This document shows positions 1 to 5,860 of a stretch of DNA of 5,860 nucleotides, piece after piece. Below the pieces are notes generated by a model. It was not told the origin of the DNA, ran no database searches, and saw only the letters and a list, made by a program, of their open reading frames with translations. The translations under genes and the position numbers were made by a program. The stretch comes from Paracoccaceae bacterium (GTDB taxonomy: Bacteria; Pseudomonadota; Alphaproteobacteria; Rhodobacterales; Rhodobacteraceae), in assembly GCA_003561595.1 (NCBI GenBank), contig PWWF01000381.1, positions 1-5,860 on the forward strand, given 5' to 3'. Numbering within the stretch: the stretch's first letter is position 1; each line of letters starts with the position of its first letter.

Positions 1-117
1 ACCCCGTGGCAAGAGATCTATCGCACGCATGTCGGCCAGCTTGCCGATGGCGGCTGTCTGGAGCTTGCCACCGCCTATCAACGCATCGCGCGCGACCTGC
101 CGCGCGACAATCACTGA
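1..117 (+). CDS. xylD: C-terminal end of an IlvD/Edd-family sugar-acid dehydratase, probably D-xylonate dehydratase (5' end outside window)
   Basis: Frame 1 is open from the window edge to a TGA at 115-117 and gives 38 residues beginning TPWQEIYR and ending LPRDNH. A PWQE(I/L)YR start, a G-Q-L-x-x-G-x-x-L-E segment and a terminal R-x-x-H are typical of the extreme C-terminus of IlvD/Edd dehydratases that act on sugar acids. These are Fe-S enzymes removing water from aldonates to give 2-keto-3-deoxy acids. No catalytic or cluster-binding residues fall in the visible part, so the substrate is inferred from the neighbour: the next gene is XylX-like and starts only 7 bases after this stop, as expected for a xylose (Weimberg) operon. 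An arabonate or other aldonate dehydratase is the main alternative. Confidence 0.6.
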   Translation, partial: TPWQEIYRTHVGQLADGGCLELATAYQRIARDLPRDNH

Positions 118-124
118 GGACAGA

Positions 125-1276
125 ATGACCCTGACAGACCTGATCGAAGATACCGGCCTTTATGCCGGGCGCGTGTGGCGGCCCGGTATCGGCCCCGCAG
201 TGGTGACATTGCGCAAGGGCCGCGTGATCGACGTGACCTGCCGCGAGGTGCCAACCCTGCGCGACCTGCTGGAACGCTCGGATGCCGCCGACTGGCTGCG
301 CGCGGCGCAAGGAAGCGATATCGGCCCGCTGGCAGAGATCGAGGAGGCAAGCCGCACTGCACAGGGCGCGGATGCCCTGCGCCTGCTGGCACCCAATGAC
401 CTGCAGGCGATCAAGGCCTGCGGTGTGACCTTTGCCCGCTCGATGATCGAGCGCGTGATCGAGGAACGCGCCGCGGGCGACCCCGCCCGCGCCGAGGCGA
501 TCCGCGCCAAGGTGTCTCAGGTCATCGGCGACAGCCTGCGCGATCTGGTCCCCGGCTCGGAAGAGGCCGCGCGCGTCAAATCGCTGTTGCAGGCCGAAGA
601 GTTGTGGTCGCAATACCTTGAAGTGGGGATCGGGCCGGATGCCGAGGTGTTCACCAAGGCGCAGCCGCTTTCCGCAGTAGGCCACGGGGCCGATGTGGGG
701 CTGCACCCGGTCAGCCAATGGAACAACCCCGAACCCGAGATCGTGCTGGCCTGCAACTCGCAGGCGCAGATCATGGGGGCCGCCTTGGGCAATGACGTGA
801 ACCTGCGCGATGTCGAGGGGCGCTCGGCGCTCTTGCTGGGCAAGGCCAAGGACAACAATGCCGCCGCCGCCATCGGCCCGTTCATCCGGCTGTTCGATGC
901 GGGCTTCACCCTCGATCATGTGCGCGCAGCAGAGGTGTCACTGCGGGTCGAGGGGCAGGACGGGTTCGTGCTCAGCGGGCATTCGTCGATGCGCGAGATC
1001 AGCCGCGACCCGGCCGATCTGGTCGCGCAGACCTGCGGGGCGCATCATCAGTATCCGGACGGGTTCATGCTGTATCTGGGCACCATGTTCGCCCCGATAG
1101 AGGATCGCGGCGCCAAGGGTGCGGGCTTTACCCATCACGAGGGCGATCTGGTCACGATCAGCGCGCCGGGGCTGGGCGCGCTTGTCAACCGCGTGACGCT
1201 GTCGACCAAGGCCCCGCCCTGGACATTCGGCGCTGCCGACTTGATGCGTAATCTGGCGGGGCGTGGGTTGATGTAA
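125..1276 (+). CDS. xylX: FAH-family 2-keto-3-deoxy-D-xylonate dehydratase (XylX-like)
   Basis: This 383-residue protein probably converts 2-keto-3-deoxy-D-xylonate to 2-oxoglutarate semialdehyde, the second dehydration of the Weimberg D-xylose pathway, in the cytoplasm. The C-terminal two-thirds has the fumarylacetoacetate-hydrolase fold. Visible signatures are WNNPEPE at 199-205 (the E-x-E at 203/205 is the expected divalent-metal site), GNDVNLRD at 222-229, KAKDNN at 240-245, then LGTMFAPIEDR and GFTHHEGD further on. From memory, these blocks and the motif GVTFARSMIERVIEER match Caulobacter crescentus XylX closely, and the length agrees with it. The frame is open upstream to an ATG at 29, but that would overlap the preceding gene. 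The ATG at 125 is chosen because GAGGA at 116-120 lies just ahead of it and the 7-base gap implies translational coupling with the upstream dehydratase. Another 2-keto-3-deoxy acid dehydratase or hydrolase specificity is possible; family assignment is firm, exact substrate less so. Confidence 0.85.
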   Translation: MTLTDLIEDTGLYAGRVWRPGIGPAVVTLRKGRVIDVTCREVPTLRDLLERSDAADWLRAAQGSDIGPLAEIEEASRTAQGADALRLLAPNDLQAIKACGVTFARSMIERVIEERAAGDPARAEAIRAKVSQVIGDSLRDLVPGSEEAARVKSLLQAEELWSQYLEVGIGPDAEVFTKAQPLSAVGHGADVGLHPVSQWNNPEPEIVLACNSQAQIMGAALGNDVNLRDVEGRSALLLGKAKDNNAAAAIGPFIRLFDAGFTLDHVRAAEVSLRVEGQDGFVLSGHSSMREISRDPADLVAQTCGAHHQYPDGFMLYLGTMFAPIEDRGAKGAGFTHHEGDLVTISAPGLGALVNRVTLSTKAPPWTFGAADLMRNLAGRGLM

Positions 1277-1305
1277 CGCCCGGTTCAGGCGCCTGGAGAG
1301 TAGAT

Positions 1306-1335
1306 GCGCAGGATGGATGGGGCAGCGGCCTGCGC
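1306..1335. terminator. Weak hairpin between convergent xylX and nikR, possible bidirectional terminator
   Basis: GCGCAGG at 1306-1312 and CCTGCGC at 1329-1335 form a perfect 7-bp GC-rich stem with a 16-base loop. It lies in the 70-base gap where xylX (+) and nikR (-) converge. A separate perfect 10-bp palindrome, CAGGCGCCTG, sits at 1286-1295. Neither is followed by a T-run on either strand, so an intrinsic terminator is only a suggestion based on position. Confidence 0.3.
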
Positions 1336-1346
1336 TTACTCCGTGT

Positions 1347-1814
1347 TCAGAAGCTTTCCCTCACATGCAGGTGCTCATGCGCCCCGTACCCATGGGCGTG
1401 TTCATGTGCGGCCTGCTGCGCTTCGACCGGGATCAGGAACAGATTGCCATGCATGACCCCGCGCTGGCCCAGCACACCATCGGCATAGGCCCGCAGGTCC
1501 TGTGCCGGGCCGCGCAGGATGGCGGTCTCGAGGCAGGTGTCATGGTCCAGATGCACATGCGAGGTGGTCACGCTCAGCGCATGATGATCGTGGTGATGAT
1601 TCATCAGGCGACTGGCCAGATCGCGGGTGTGGTGGTCATAGACATAGCTCAGCACACCCAGCGCATCACCCGTCACATCGCCATCACTGCCGCGCAGCGC
1701 CGTGCGCAACAGGTCGCGCACGGCCTCGGACCGGTTGTCATAGCTGTGGTCCTGCGCGAACTGATCGAGCGTGGCGCACAGGGCTTCGGGCAGGGTGACA
1801 GTGACACGTTGCAT
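1347..1814 (-). CDS. nikR: Nickel-responsive transcriptional regulator NikR with His-rich C-terminal extension
   Basis: This 155-residue protein is a nickel-sensing repressor. Known NikR proteins are tetramers that bind Ni(II) and then repress nickel uptake genes. Residues 1-40 form the ribbon-helix-helix DNA-binding domain (MQRVTVTLPE, then the NRSEAVRDLLR helix). Residues from about 50 form the ACT-like metal-binding domain, with LSYVYDH, RDLASRL and HVHLDHDTC. The expected ligands align with E. coli H76, H87, H89 and C95 as H75, H86, H88 and C94, so nickel sensing should be intact. E. coli NikR is about 133 residues. Here an extra tail of roughly 23 residues (about 133-155) carries seven or so histidines alternating with Glu, Ala and Gly. 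The ATG at 1812-1814 has a GAGGAA ribosome site at 1826-1821, six bases upstream. No nickel transporter, hydrogenase or urease gene is in view, so the regulated target cannot be named. It is divergent from nothing and converges on xylX. Confidence 0.93.
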   Translation of the reverse strand: MQRVTVTLPEALCATLDQFAQDHSYDNRSEAVRDLLRTALRGSDGDVTGDALGVLSYVYDHHTRDLASRLMNHHHDHHALSVTTSHVHLDHDTCLETAILRGPAQDLRAYADGVLGQRGVMHGNLFLIPVEAQQAAHEHAHGYGAHEHLHVRESF

Positions 1815-1825
1815 CCAAGGTTCCT

Positions 1826-1848
1826 CATGACAGCCCTACCCTGTCATG
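1826..1848. promoter_or_regulatory. Perfect inverted repeat directly upstream of nikR: candidate operator or leader hairpin
   Basis: CATGACAG at 1826-1833 and CTGTCATG at 1841-1848 are exact reverse complements separated by 7 bases. The repeat ends 11 bases before the nikR start codon and touches its ribosome binding site. NikR proteins bind dyads (E. coli GTATGA-N16-TCATAC). This dyad shares the ATGA/TCAT-like core but has much closer spacing, so NikR binding is an inference. In RNA it would form an 8-bp hairpin next to the ribosome site, an alternative role. I found no second copy in the window. Confidence 0.5.
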
Positions 1849-1899
1849 CCTTGCATATTTCCGGCAGCCCGCGCAATCACCATGTCGCCAGGGTTCGCA

Positions 1900-2277
1900 T
1901 TACCCGGCGCGCGAAAGCTGCGCATCCAGCGTGTCGAACGCATTCTGGAACACATTGCCATGAACATTCGGGATCAGGTCCAGATCGTCCTGCCGCGATG
2001 CCGTCCAGTCGCCGGTCCAGACAGCAAAGGTCTGGCCTGCCGTGATCGAGCGGCCGGTCATGGGCAGATCACCCCCCCGAGTTCGGCATGTTGCGTCAGG
2101 ACGCCCAGCGCCGGCAGATACTGCAGGGCAGCCTAATCGGCAATGTTCACCCCGCCACCAGGCTCCGGGCAGATGGGCGCAGGCCGTGTCCCAGCAGCAC
2201 TTGCGCGCGCGCGGCTGCACCATCCGAAGCGGCGGTCTGCGCGGCGCTCTTGCGGATGAGGGCAGGTATGGGGCTGT
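1900..2277 (-). pseudogene. Decayed gene of unknown function between ppsA and nikR
   Basis: The 463 bases between ppsA and nikR hold no intact gene. On the minus strand, three successive blocks in different frames read like one alphaproteobacterial protein. Block A (about 2277 to a TGA at 2149-2147) includes IRKSAAQTAASDGAAARAQV and LLGHGLRPSAR. Block B follows a TAG at 2135-2133 and includes AALQYLPALGVLTQHAELGG. Block C includes MTGRSITAGQTFAVWTGDW, then DLDLIPNVHGNVFQNAFDTL, and ends at a TAA at 1902-1900. B runs into C if the run of seven G (plus-strand C7 at 2072-2078) had one more base. No start codon is visible for block A immediately after ppsA. I do not recognise the family. The interpretation as a single gene broken by two frame shifts and one nonsense codon is inference; sequencing error in the homopolymer could explain one of the breaks, but not all. 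Confidence 0.45.
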
Positions 2278-4668
2278 TCAGGATCCATCCCTTTCGGCGC
2301 GGGCAACCTGTTCCTTGACCCGCAAGAAGCTGTCAGGAGTGACCGAGATCGAATCGATCCCGCATTCGACCAGAAACTGCGCAAATTCCGGATAGTCACT
2401 TGGCCCCTGACCGCAAAGCCCGATCTTGGCCCCGGCATCCTTTGCCGCCGCGATCACATGGCCGATCATCCACTTCACCGCCGGGTCCTGTTCATCGAAC
2501 AATTCGGCCAGTGTCTCGGAATCGCGGTCCACACCGAGCGTCAGTTGCGTCAGATCGTTCGACCCGATGGAGAAGCCGTCGAACCGTTCCGCAAAAGCCG
2601 ATGCCAGCACCACATTGGACGGGATTTCGGCCATGACATAGACCTGTAGTCCATTCTTGCCGCGCTCCAGCCCTTCTTCAGCCATGACTGCCAGCACACG
2701 GTCCGCCTCGGCCACTGAACGGCAGAAGGGGATCATGACCACGACATTGTCGAACCCCATCTCGTCGCGCAGGCGCCGGATGGCGCGGCATTCCAGCGCA
2801 AATCCTGCGCGGTAGCGCGGCGAGGTGTAGCGCGAGGCTCCGCGAAACCCCAGCATCGGGTTTTCCTCGGGCGGCTCGAACCCTGCGCCGCCGATCAGCT
2901 CGGCATATTCATTGGTCTTGAAATCGCTCATCCGGATGATGACGGGCTTGGGGTAAAGCGCCGCCGCGATCCGCGCCAGCCCACGCGACAAGCGATCGAC
3001 AAAATACCCGGCCTTGTCGTCATGGCCCGCAGTAAGCGCCGTTATCTGTGCCTTGGCCTCGGCATCTTGCAGCGTATCAAAATGGATCAGCGCCATGGGA
3101 TGGATGCGCACATGATTGTTGATCACGAATTCCATGCGCGCCAATCCCACACCATCGGCTGGCAGGCGCCACCAGCGAAAGGCCGCAGCCGGATTGGCAA
3201 GGTTCAGCATCACCTCGGTGCGGGTTTCGGGCACGGCGGCCGGATCGAGCATGTCTTCGGTGATCCGCGCGGTCCCCTCATAGACAAAGCCTTGATCGCC
3301 CTCGGCGCAGGACACGGTGATTTCCTGCTCGTCATGCAAGACATGGGTGGCATTGCCTGCCCCCACGATGGCGGGCAGGCCCAATTCACGGCTGACAATG
3401 GCGGCATGGCTGGTGCGCCCACCCCTGTCGGTGACAATGGCCGAGGCACGCTTCATGATCGGCACCCAGTCGGGGTCCGTGTTGCCAGTGACCAGCACGC
3501 CACCATCCACGAAACTGTCAATCTCTTGCGGCGTATCGAGCAGACAGACTTGCCCCGCCACGGCGGCGTCGCCAATGCTCAGGCCGGTGACCAGCTTGCG
3601 GCCTTTCTCGGTCACGCTGTAGCTGCGATAGGCCCCGGCCTCGCGGCGCGACTGCACGGTTTCCGGCCGCGCCTGCACGATGAACAGCGCCCCCGTTTCG
3701 CCATCCTTGGCCCATTCGATGTCCATCGGGCAGCCGTAATGTTCCTCGATCACGCAGGCCCAGCGGGCAAGCTGGACGATCTCGGGCTCACTCAACACAA
3801 ACCCAGCGCGCTCGGCTTTGGAGGTCGGCACAATACGCGTTGTCCCTTTGCCAGCGCGGGCATAGATCATCTTGTCGGCCTTGGCACCAAGGCGTTTTTC
3901 GACGATGGGTACAATGCCCTCGCGTGCCAGAAGCGGCTTGAACACCTGATATTCATCCGGGTCCACGATGCCCTGCACCACTGTTTCGCCCAGCCCCCAG
4001 GCCGCATCAATCACCACCACGCGGTCGAACCCGGTTTCCGTATCAATCGAGAACATCACGCCCGAGCCACCGATGTCGGACCGCACCATCACCTGCACCC
4101 CGACCGAGAGCGCGACTTTCAGATGGTCGAACCCCTTCGCCTCGCGGTAGCTGATGGCCCGGTCGGTGAACAGCGACGCATAGCAGCGCCGACAGGCATA
4201 CAGCAGCGCCTCTGGCCCCCGGATGTTCAGAAAGGTTTCCTGCTGGCCCGCGAAACTGGCATCCGGCAGATCCTCGGCTGTCGCGGATGAGCGCACGGCC
4301 ACATCCACATCCTTGCGCCCGATGCGCGTGCACAGCGCTTCATATTCGGCGCGGATCGCGTCCTCTATCTGCTTTGGCCAGTCGGCTGAGAGGAACGCAT
4401 CCCGCAAGATTTTGCCGGTTTCCGCAAGCGTCGCCTTGCCATCATGCATCGCCTGCAATGCGCTGGCGACAGTGTCGCGCAAACCACCCTCATCGACGAA
4501 TTGCCAATACGCATGAGACGTGGTCGCAAACCCCGGCGGGACATTGATCCCACGCGCGCCGAGGTGACGCACCATCTCGCCCAACGACGCGTTCTTGCCC
4601 CCCACATGCGCGACATCGCCCCTTGCAAGGTCATCAAAACGGATGATCTGTTCACCATGGTCTTCCAT
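2278..4668 (-). CDS. ppsA: Phosphoenolpyruvate synthase (pyruvate, water dikinase)
   Basis: This 796-residue enzyme converts pyruvate, ATP and water to PEP, AMP and phosphate, the entry step of gluconeogenesis from pyruvate or lactate. The order is classic. The ATP-grasp nucleotide-binding domain spans about 10-345, with GGKNASLGEM at 23-32, VRSSATAEDLPDASFAGQQ at 125-143 and FIVQARPETVQS at 329-340. The swivelling phosphohistidine domain contains TDRGGRTSHAAIVSRELG at 413-430, with H421 at the same number as the phosphorylated His of E. coli PpsA. The PEP/pyruvate TIM barrel follows, with GSNDLTQ at 702-708 and the active-site C752 in GLCGQGPSD. The length matches PpsA (E. coli 792). The SHAAIV and GSNDLTQLTLG versions and the NNHVRIHP segment favour PpsA over pyruvate phosphate dikinase. 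The frame stays open upstream to an ATG at 4884, but homology begins at MEDHGEQIIRFDDL, so the ATG at 4666-4668 is chosen, with a G-rich GGGGGAT just ahead. The PpsR-type regulatory kinase often associated with ppsA is not in view. Confidence 0.95.
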   Translation of the reverse strand: MEDHGEQIIRFDDLARGDVAHVGGKNASLGEMVRHLGARGINVPPGFATTSHAYWQFVDEGGLRDTVASALQAMHDGKATLAETGKILRDAFLSADWPKQIEDAIRAEYEALCTRIGRKDVDVAVRSSATAEDLPDASFAGQQETFLNIRGPEALLYACRRCYASLFTDRAISYREAKGFDHLKVALSVGVQVMVRSDIGGSGVMFSIDTETGFDRVVVIDAAWGLGETVVQGIVDPDEYQVFKPLLAREGIVPIVEKRLGAKADKMIYARAGKGTTRIVPTSKAERAGFVLSEPEIVQLARWACVIEEHYGCPMDIEWAKDGETGALFIVQARPETVQSRREAGAYRSYSVTEKGRKLVTGLSIGDAAVAGQVCLLDTPQEIDSFVDGGVLVTGNTDPDWVPIMKRASAIVTDRGGRTSHAAIVSRELGLPAIVGAGNATHVLHDEQEITVSCAEGDQGFVYEGTARITEDMLDPAAVPETRTEVMLNLANPAAAFRWWRLPADGVGLARMEFVINNHVRIHPMALIHFDTLQDAEAKAQITALTAGHDDKAGYFVDRLSRGLARIAAALYPKPVIIRMSDFKTNEYAELIGGAGFEPPEENPMLGFRGASRYTSPRYRAGFALECRAIRRLRDEMGFDNVVVMIPFCRSVAEADRVLAVMAEEGLERGKNGLQVYVMAEIPSNVVLASAFAERFDGFSIGSNDLTQLTLGVDRDSETLAELFDEQDPAVKWMIGHVIAAAKDAGAKIGLCGQGPSDYPEFAQFLVECGIDSISVTPDSFLRVKEQVARAERDGS

Positions 4669-4826
4669 GCATCCCCCAAGCTTCGGTCGTGTGCGTTGCG
4701 GTTGGTGTGGTCGGACCGTCATCTCGAAGGCGGCGAACACCAGGCAAGTATAACCTGGATGGCCCATCTGCCCGTTGATCAGCATCATTGCATCGTGCGA
4801 CGCAGCAAGGGGATCTCGAATCAGGA
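4669..4826 (-). promoter_or_regulatory. ppsA upstream region with a possible -10 element
   Basis: This 158-base gap separates the TniQ-like remnant from ppsA and must hold the ppsA promoter unless transcription comes from further upstream. On the minus strand TATACT lies at 4752-4747, about 80 bases before the ppsA start, but I see no good -35 box at 17 bases' distance. A 5-bp inverted repeat, CCAGG at 4740-4744 and CCTGG at 4754-4758, brackets it and could be a regulator site. Both calls are weak and rest on pattern only. Confidence 0.22.
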
Positions 4827-5551
4827 TCATTGAGCGAGACAGATTGGCCGCGGCGCCAGGCTTGTGCGGCAGCCTTGATGCCAATGAAAGACCCCGCAGA
4901 CCAAACCGACATAGAGGTCCGCGTTCTCGCGGGCGACGTTTTTCAAGACGCCGGTGACGCCTGGGCCGTCCCGGGTCAGCTTCGGGATGAAGCCCGTCCT
5001 GACAAGCATCTCGGCCTGCGTCCGATTACAATTGAGATAGCGCGGAAGGTCTTGCAGTGAGAGAGAGTCATGGATCCGCTGGACGAGCCGTTCACCGGCA
5101 GGGGCATCGAATACCTGACTCGATGTCGGCACCACGTCTTCAACGTCGACCAGACCCGTGTATGTGAGTGCGCGCGCGAGAGTTTTCGGGTGAATTCCGC
5201 CAGTGCGGGACAGGCTGCTGACCGTGTTTTTGCGCCGCTGCGCTACGGGCGCGCCGAACACGCACCAGCGCACCAGCAGGCTGCAGAGATCTTCGACAGA
5301 CAGACAGGCCGCTTTCTCGGACTCATAATCACCCCGCTCCTGCGGGTTGGACATGGTGCGACCGTCCAGATGCGCCATGAGCGAGGTTGCCATCGTGCGG
5401 AAAAGCCGCTCGACGATCGCGCGCATGCTGGGCTCAATCTCGTAGGTTTGCGTCTGTGCGGCATGACCAACAGCGCAGAAGATGACGTTCGATTCGGTCT
5501 CCAAGAGAAGCCTGCACTCCCAATCGTCGATCTTGACCCGATCGTCCTGCG
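4827..5551 (-). pseudogene. 5'-truncated TniQ-like transposition protein (C-terminal portion)
   Basis: An open frame of up to 247 residues ends with a TGA at 4829-4827. Its first dozen or so codons belong to the joined transposase side; the coherent protein starts near VKIDDWECRLLLE. It contains HLDGRTMSNPQERGDYESEK and HPKTLARALTYTGLV, then a helix-turn-helix-like segment (LSLQDLPRYLNCNRTQAEML followed by VRTGFIPKL, residues 169-197). The overall pattern, a DNA-binding-like C-terminal half with a F-D-x-x-x-x-x-x-x-x-R-I-H-D-S-L lead into the helix-turn-helix, recalls the C-terminal part of TniQ proteins. TniQ helps Tn7/Tn5053-type transposons choose targets. The TniQ N-terminal zinc-binding half is absent, cut at the junction near 5552. 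The last 25 residues (from about VGLVCGVF) look less protein-like, so the 3' end may also be damaged. Family call is by resemblance only; an unrelated helix-turn-helix protein of a mobile element is possible. Confidence 0.45.
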
Positions 5552-5860
5552 TGCATAGGCAAAATAACAAGCGATGGTGTCTGGGTCGCGCAGGCTGCGC
5601 CGCGCCAGTAGCCAGCGGGAAAATCCTTCCGGAGCATGATATTTGAGCTGGATCCGCGCCCAGTCATACAATCTGGGCCCCTTTGCAGCCTCCCCGGCGC
5701 TCAGGGGCATCCAGGCATCCTCGCGCAATTCGGCGATCATCGTGAACGGGTCCGACTGGATAAGAGTCCAGTCCTCCATGAAGCGCAATGTCTGATTGCT
5801 GCGCACCGCCAGCACATAAGGCTGCCCGCGTTCCTCCAGCATGCGGCGGAACCTTGTGTC
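5552..5860 (-). pseudogene. IS701-family transposase fragment (5' end beyond window, 3' end deleted)
   Basis: Reading leftwards from the window edge, the frame gives DTRFRRMLEERGQPYVLAVRSN, later LSAGEAAKGPRLYDWARIQL and FSRWLLARRSLRDPDTIACYFAYA. The GAKGPRLYDWA-like motif followed by RWLL-x-RRSL-x-D-P is characteristic of IS701-family DDE transposases. After FAYA, at about 5552, resemblance stops. The family should continue with a segment containing RWAIEE, whose Glu completes the DDE triad, and this is missing. Instead, the frame runs into the TniQ-like gene read out of frame, down to 5243, giving a meaningless arginine- and serine-rich tail. The copy is therefore almost certainly inactive. 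The ATG at 5840-5842 is internal, not the true start. Confidence 0.8.

Larger units (their letters stand above)
4827..5860. mobile_element. Mobile-element remnant cluster upstream of ppsA
   Basis: Two broken transposition-related genes lie head to tail on the minus strand with no gap between them. I could not identify terminal inverted repeats or a target-site duplication inside the window; the IS701-side right end lies outside it. This marks a worn insertion hotspot rather than a complete element. Confidence 0.5.

Noticed and set aside
29..124. N-terminal extension of the XylX-like protein
   Set aside because: The extra 32 residues overlap the end of the upstream dehydratase gene in another frame, and a ribosome site precedes the ATG at 125.
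1561..1615. Short repeated CAT/ATG-rich stretch suggesting a tandem repeat
   Set aside because: It is the codon run for the histidine-rich nickel-binding region of nikR, not a DNA repeat.
1317..2045. A 242-codon open frame on the + strand
   Set aside because: It is antisense to nikR and the adjacent remnant, with no family motif; nikR explains the region.
2133..2288. A 51-codon minus-strand frame starting MDPEQPHTCPH, overlapping the ppsA stop
   Set aside because: Composition is Arg- and Pro-rich and out of frame with the more protein-like block A. I treat it as a shadow of the decayed gene.
3022..4290. A 422-codon open frame on the + strand
   Set aside because: It lies wholly antisense to ppsA, whose reading frame carries complete catalytic motifs. 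Its translation is rich in His, Gly and Arg with no recognisable domain, the typical mirror of a high-GC gene.
4669..4884. 72-residue N-terminal extension of PpsA
   Set aside because: It has no resemblance to PpsA, overlaps the end of the TniQ-like frame, and would make the protein much longer than the family norm.
5243..5551. Continuation of the transposase frame past 5552
   Set aside because: The translation becomes Arg/Ser/Trp-rich and out of frame with the TniQ-like protein. It does not match the expected IS701 C-terminal region.
1..5860. CRISPR arrays, tRNA or rRNA genes, riboswitches, defence-system genes
   Set aside because: No regularly spaced repeats, cloverleaf-like segments or recognisable defence proteins were seen by eye on either strand.

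Overview
The window looks like chromosomal DNA of a high-GC alphaproteobacterium, probably Rhodobacterales. That placement is an inference from codon use and from protein flavour (a Caulobacter-type xylose pathway, an alphaproteobacterial-style NikR). No rRNA or tRNA is present to confirm it.

Region 1 (1-1276, + strand) is the end of a sugar-acid catabolic operon. It holds the last 38 residues of an IlvD/Edd-type dehydratase (probably D-xylonate dehydratase, XylD). Seven bases later comes a complete fumarylacetoacetate-hydrolase-fold enzyme that closely resembles Caulobacter XylX, 2-keto-3-deoxy-D-xylonate dehydratase. Together they would carry out two consecutive dehydrations of the oxidative Weimberg pathway (D-xylonate to 2-oxoglutarate semialdehyde).

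Region 2 (1347-1848, - strand) is convergent to the sugar operon. It carries nikR, the nickel-responsive ribbon-helix-helix repressor, with all four expected nickel ligands plus an unusual histidine-rich C-terminal tail. A perfect 8-bp inverted repeat abuts its ribosome binding site and is a candidate autoregulatory operator or leader hairpin. No nickel transporter or nickel enzyme is visible in the window, so the target is elsewhere or lost.

Region 3 (about 1900-2277, - strand) lies between nikR and ppsA. It has no intact gene, but three frame-shifted blocks of protein-like sequence suggest a decayed gene of unrecognised function.

Region 4 (2278-4668, - strand) is an intact ppsA, phosphoenolpyruvate synthase, with its phosphohistidine and catalytic cysteine in place. 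It supports gluconeogenesis from pyruvate.

Region 5 (4827-5860, - strand) is mobile-element debris: a 5'-truncated TniQ-like gene joined to a 3'-truncated IS701-family transposase. The join is near 5552 and both genes appear broken there. The right edge of the window cuts through the transposase.

The genes do not form one pathway. The link between them is only that pentose-derived 2-oxoglutarate and pyruvate/PEP metabolism meet in central carbon flux. I do not see a convincing novel defence or other multi-gene system. The most noteworthy items are the nikR dyad and His tail, the decayed gene beside it, and the transposon-gene junction.
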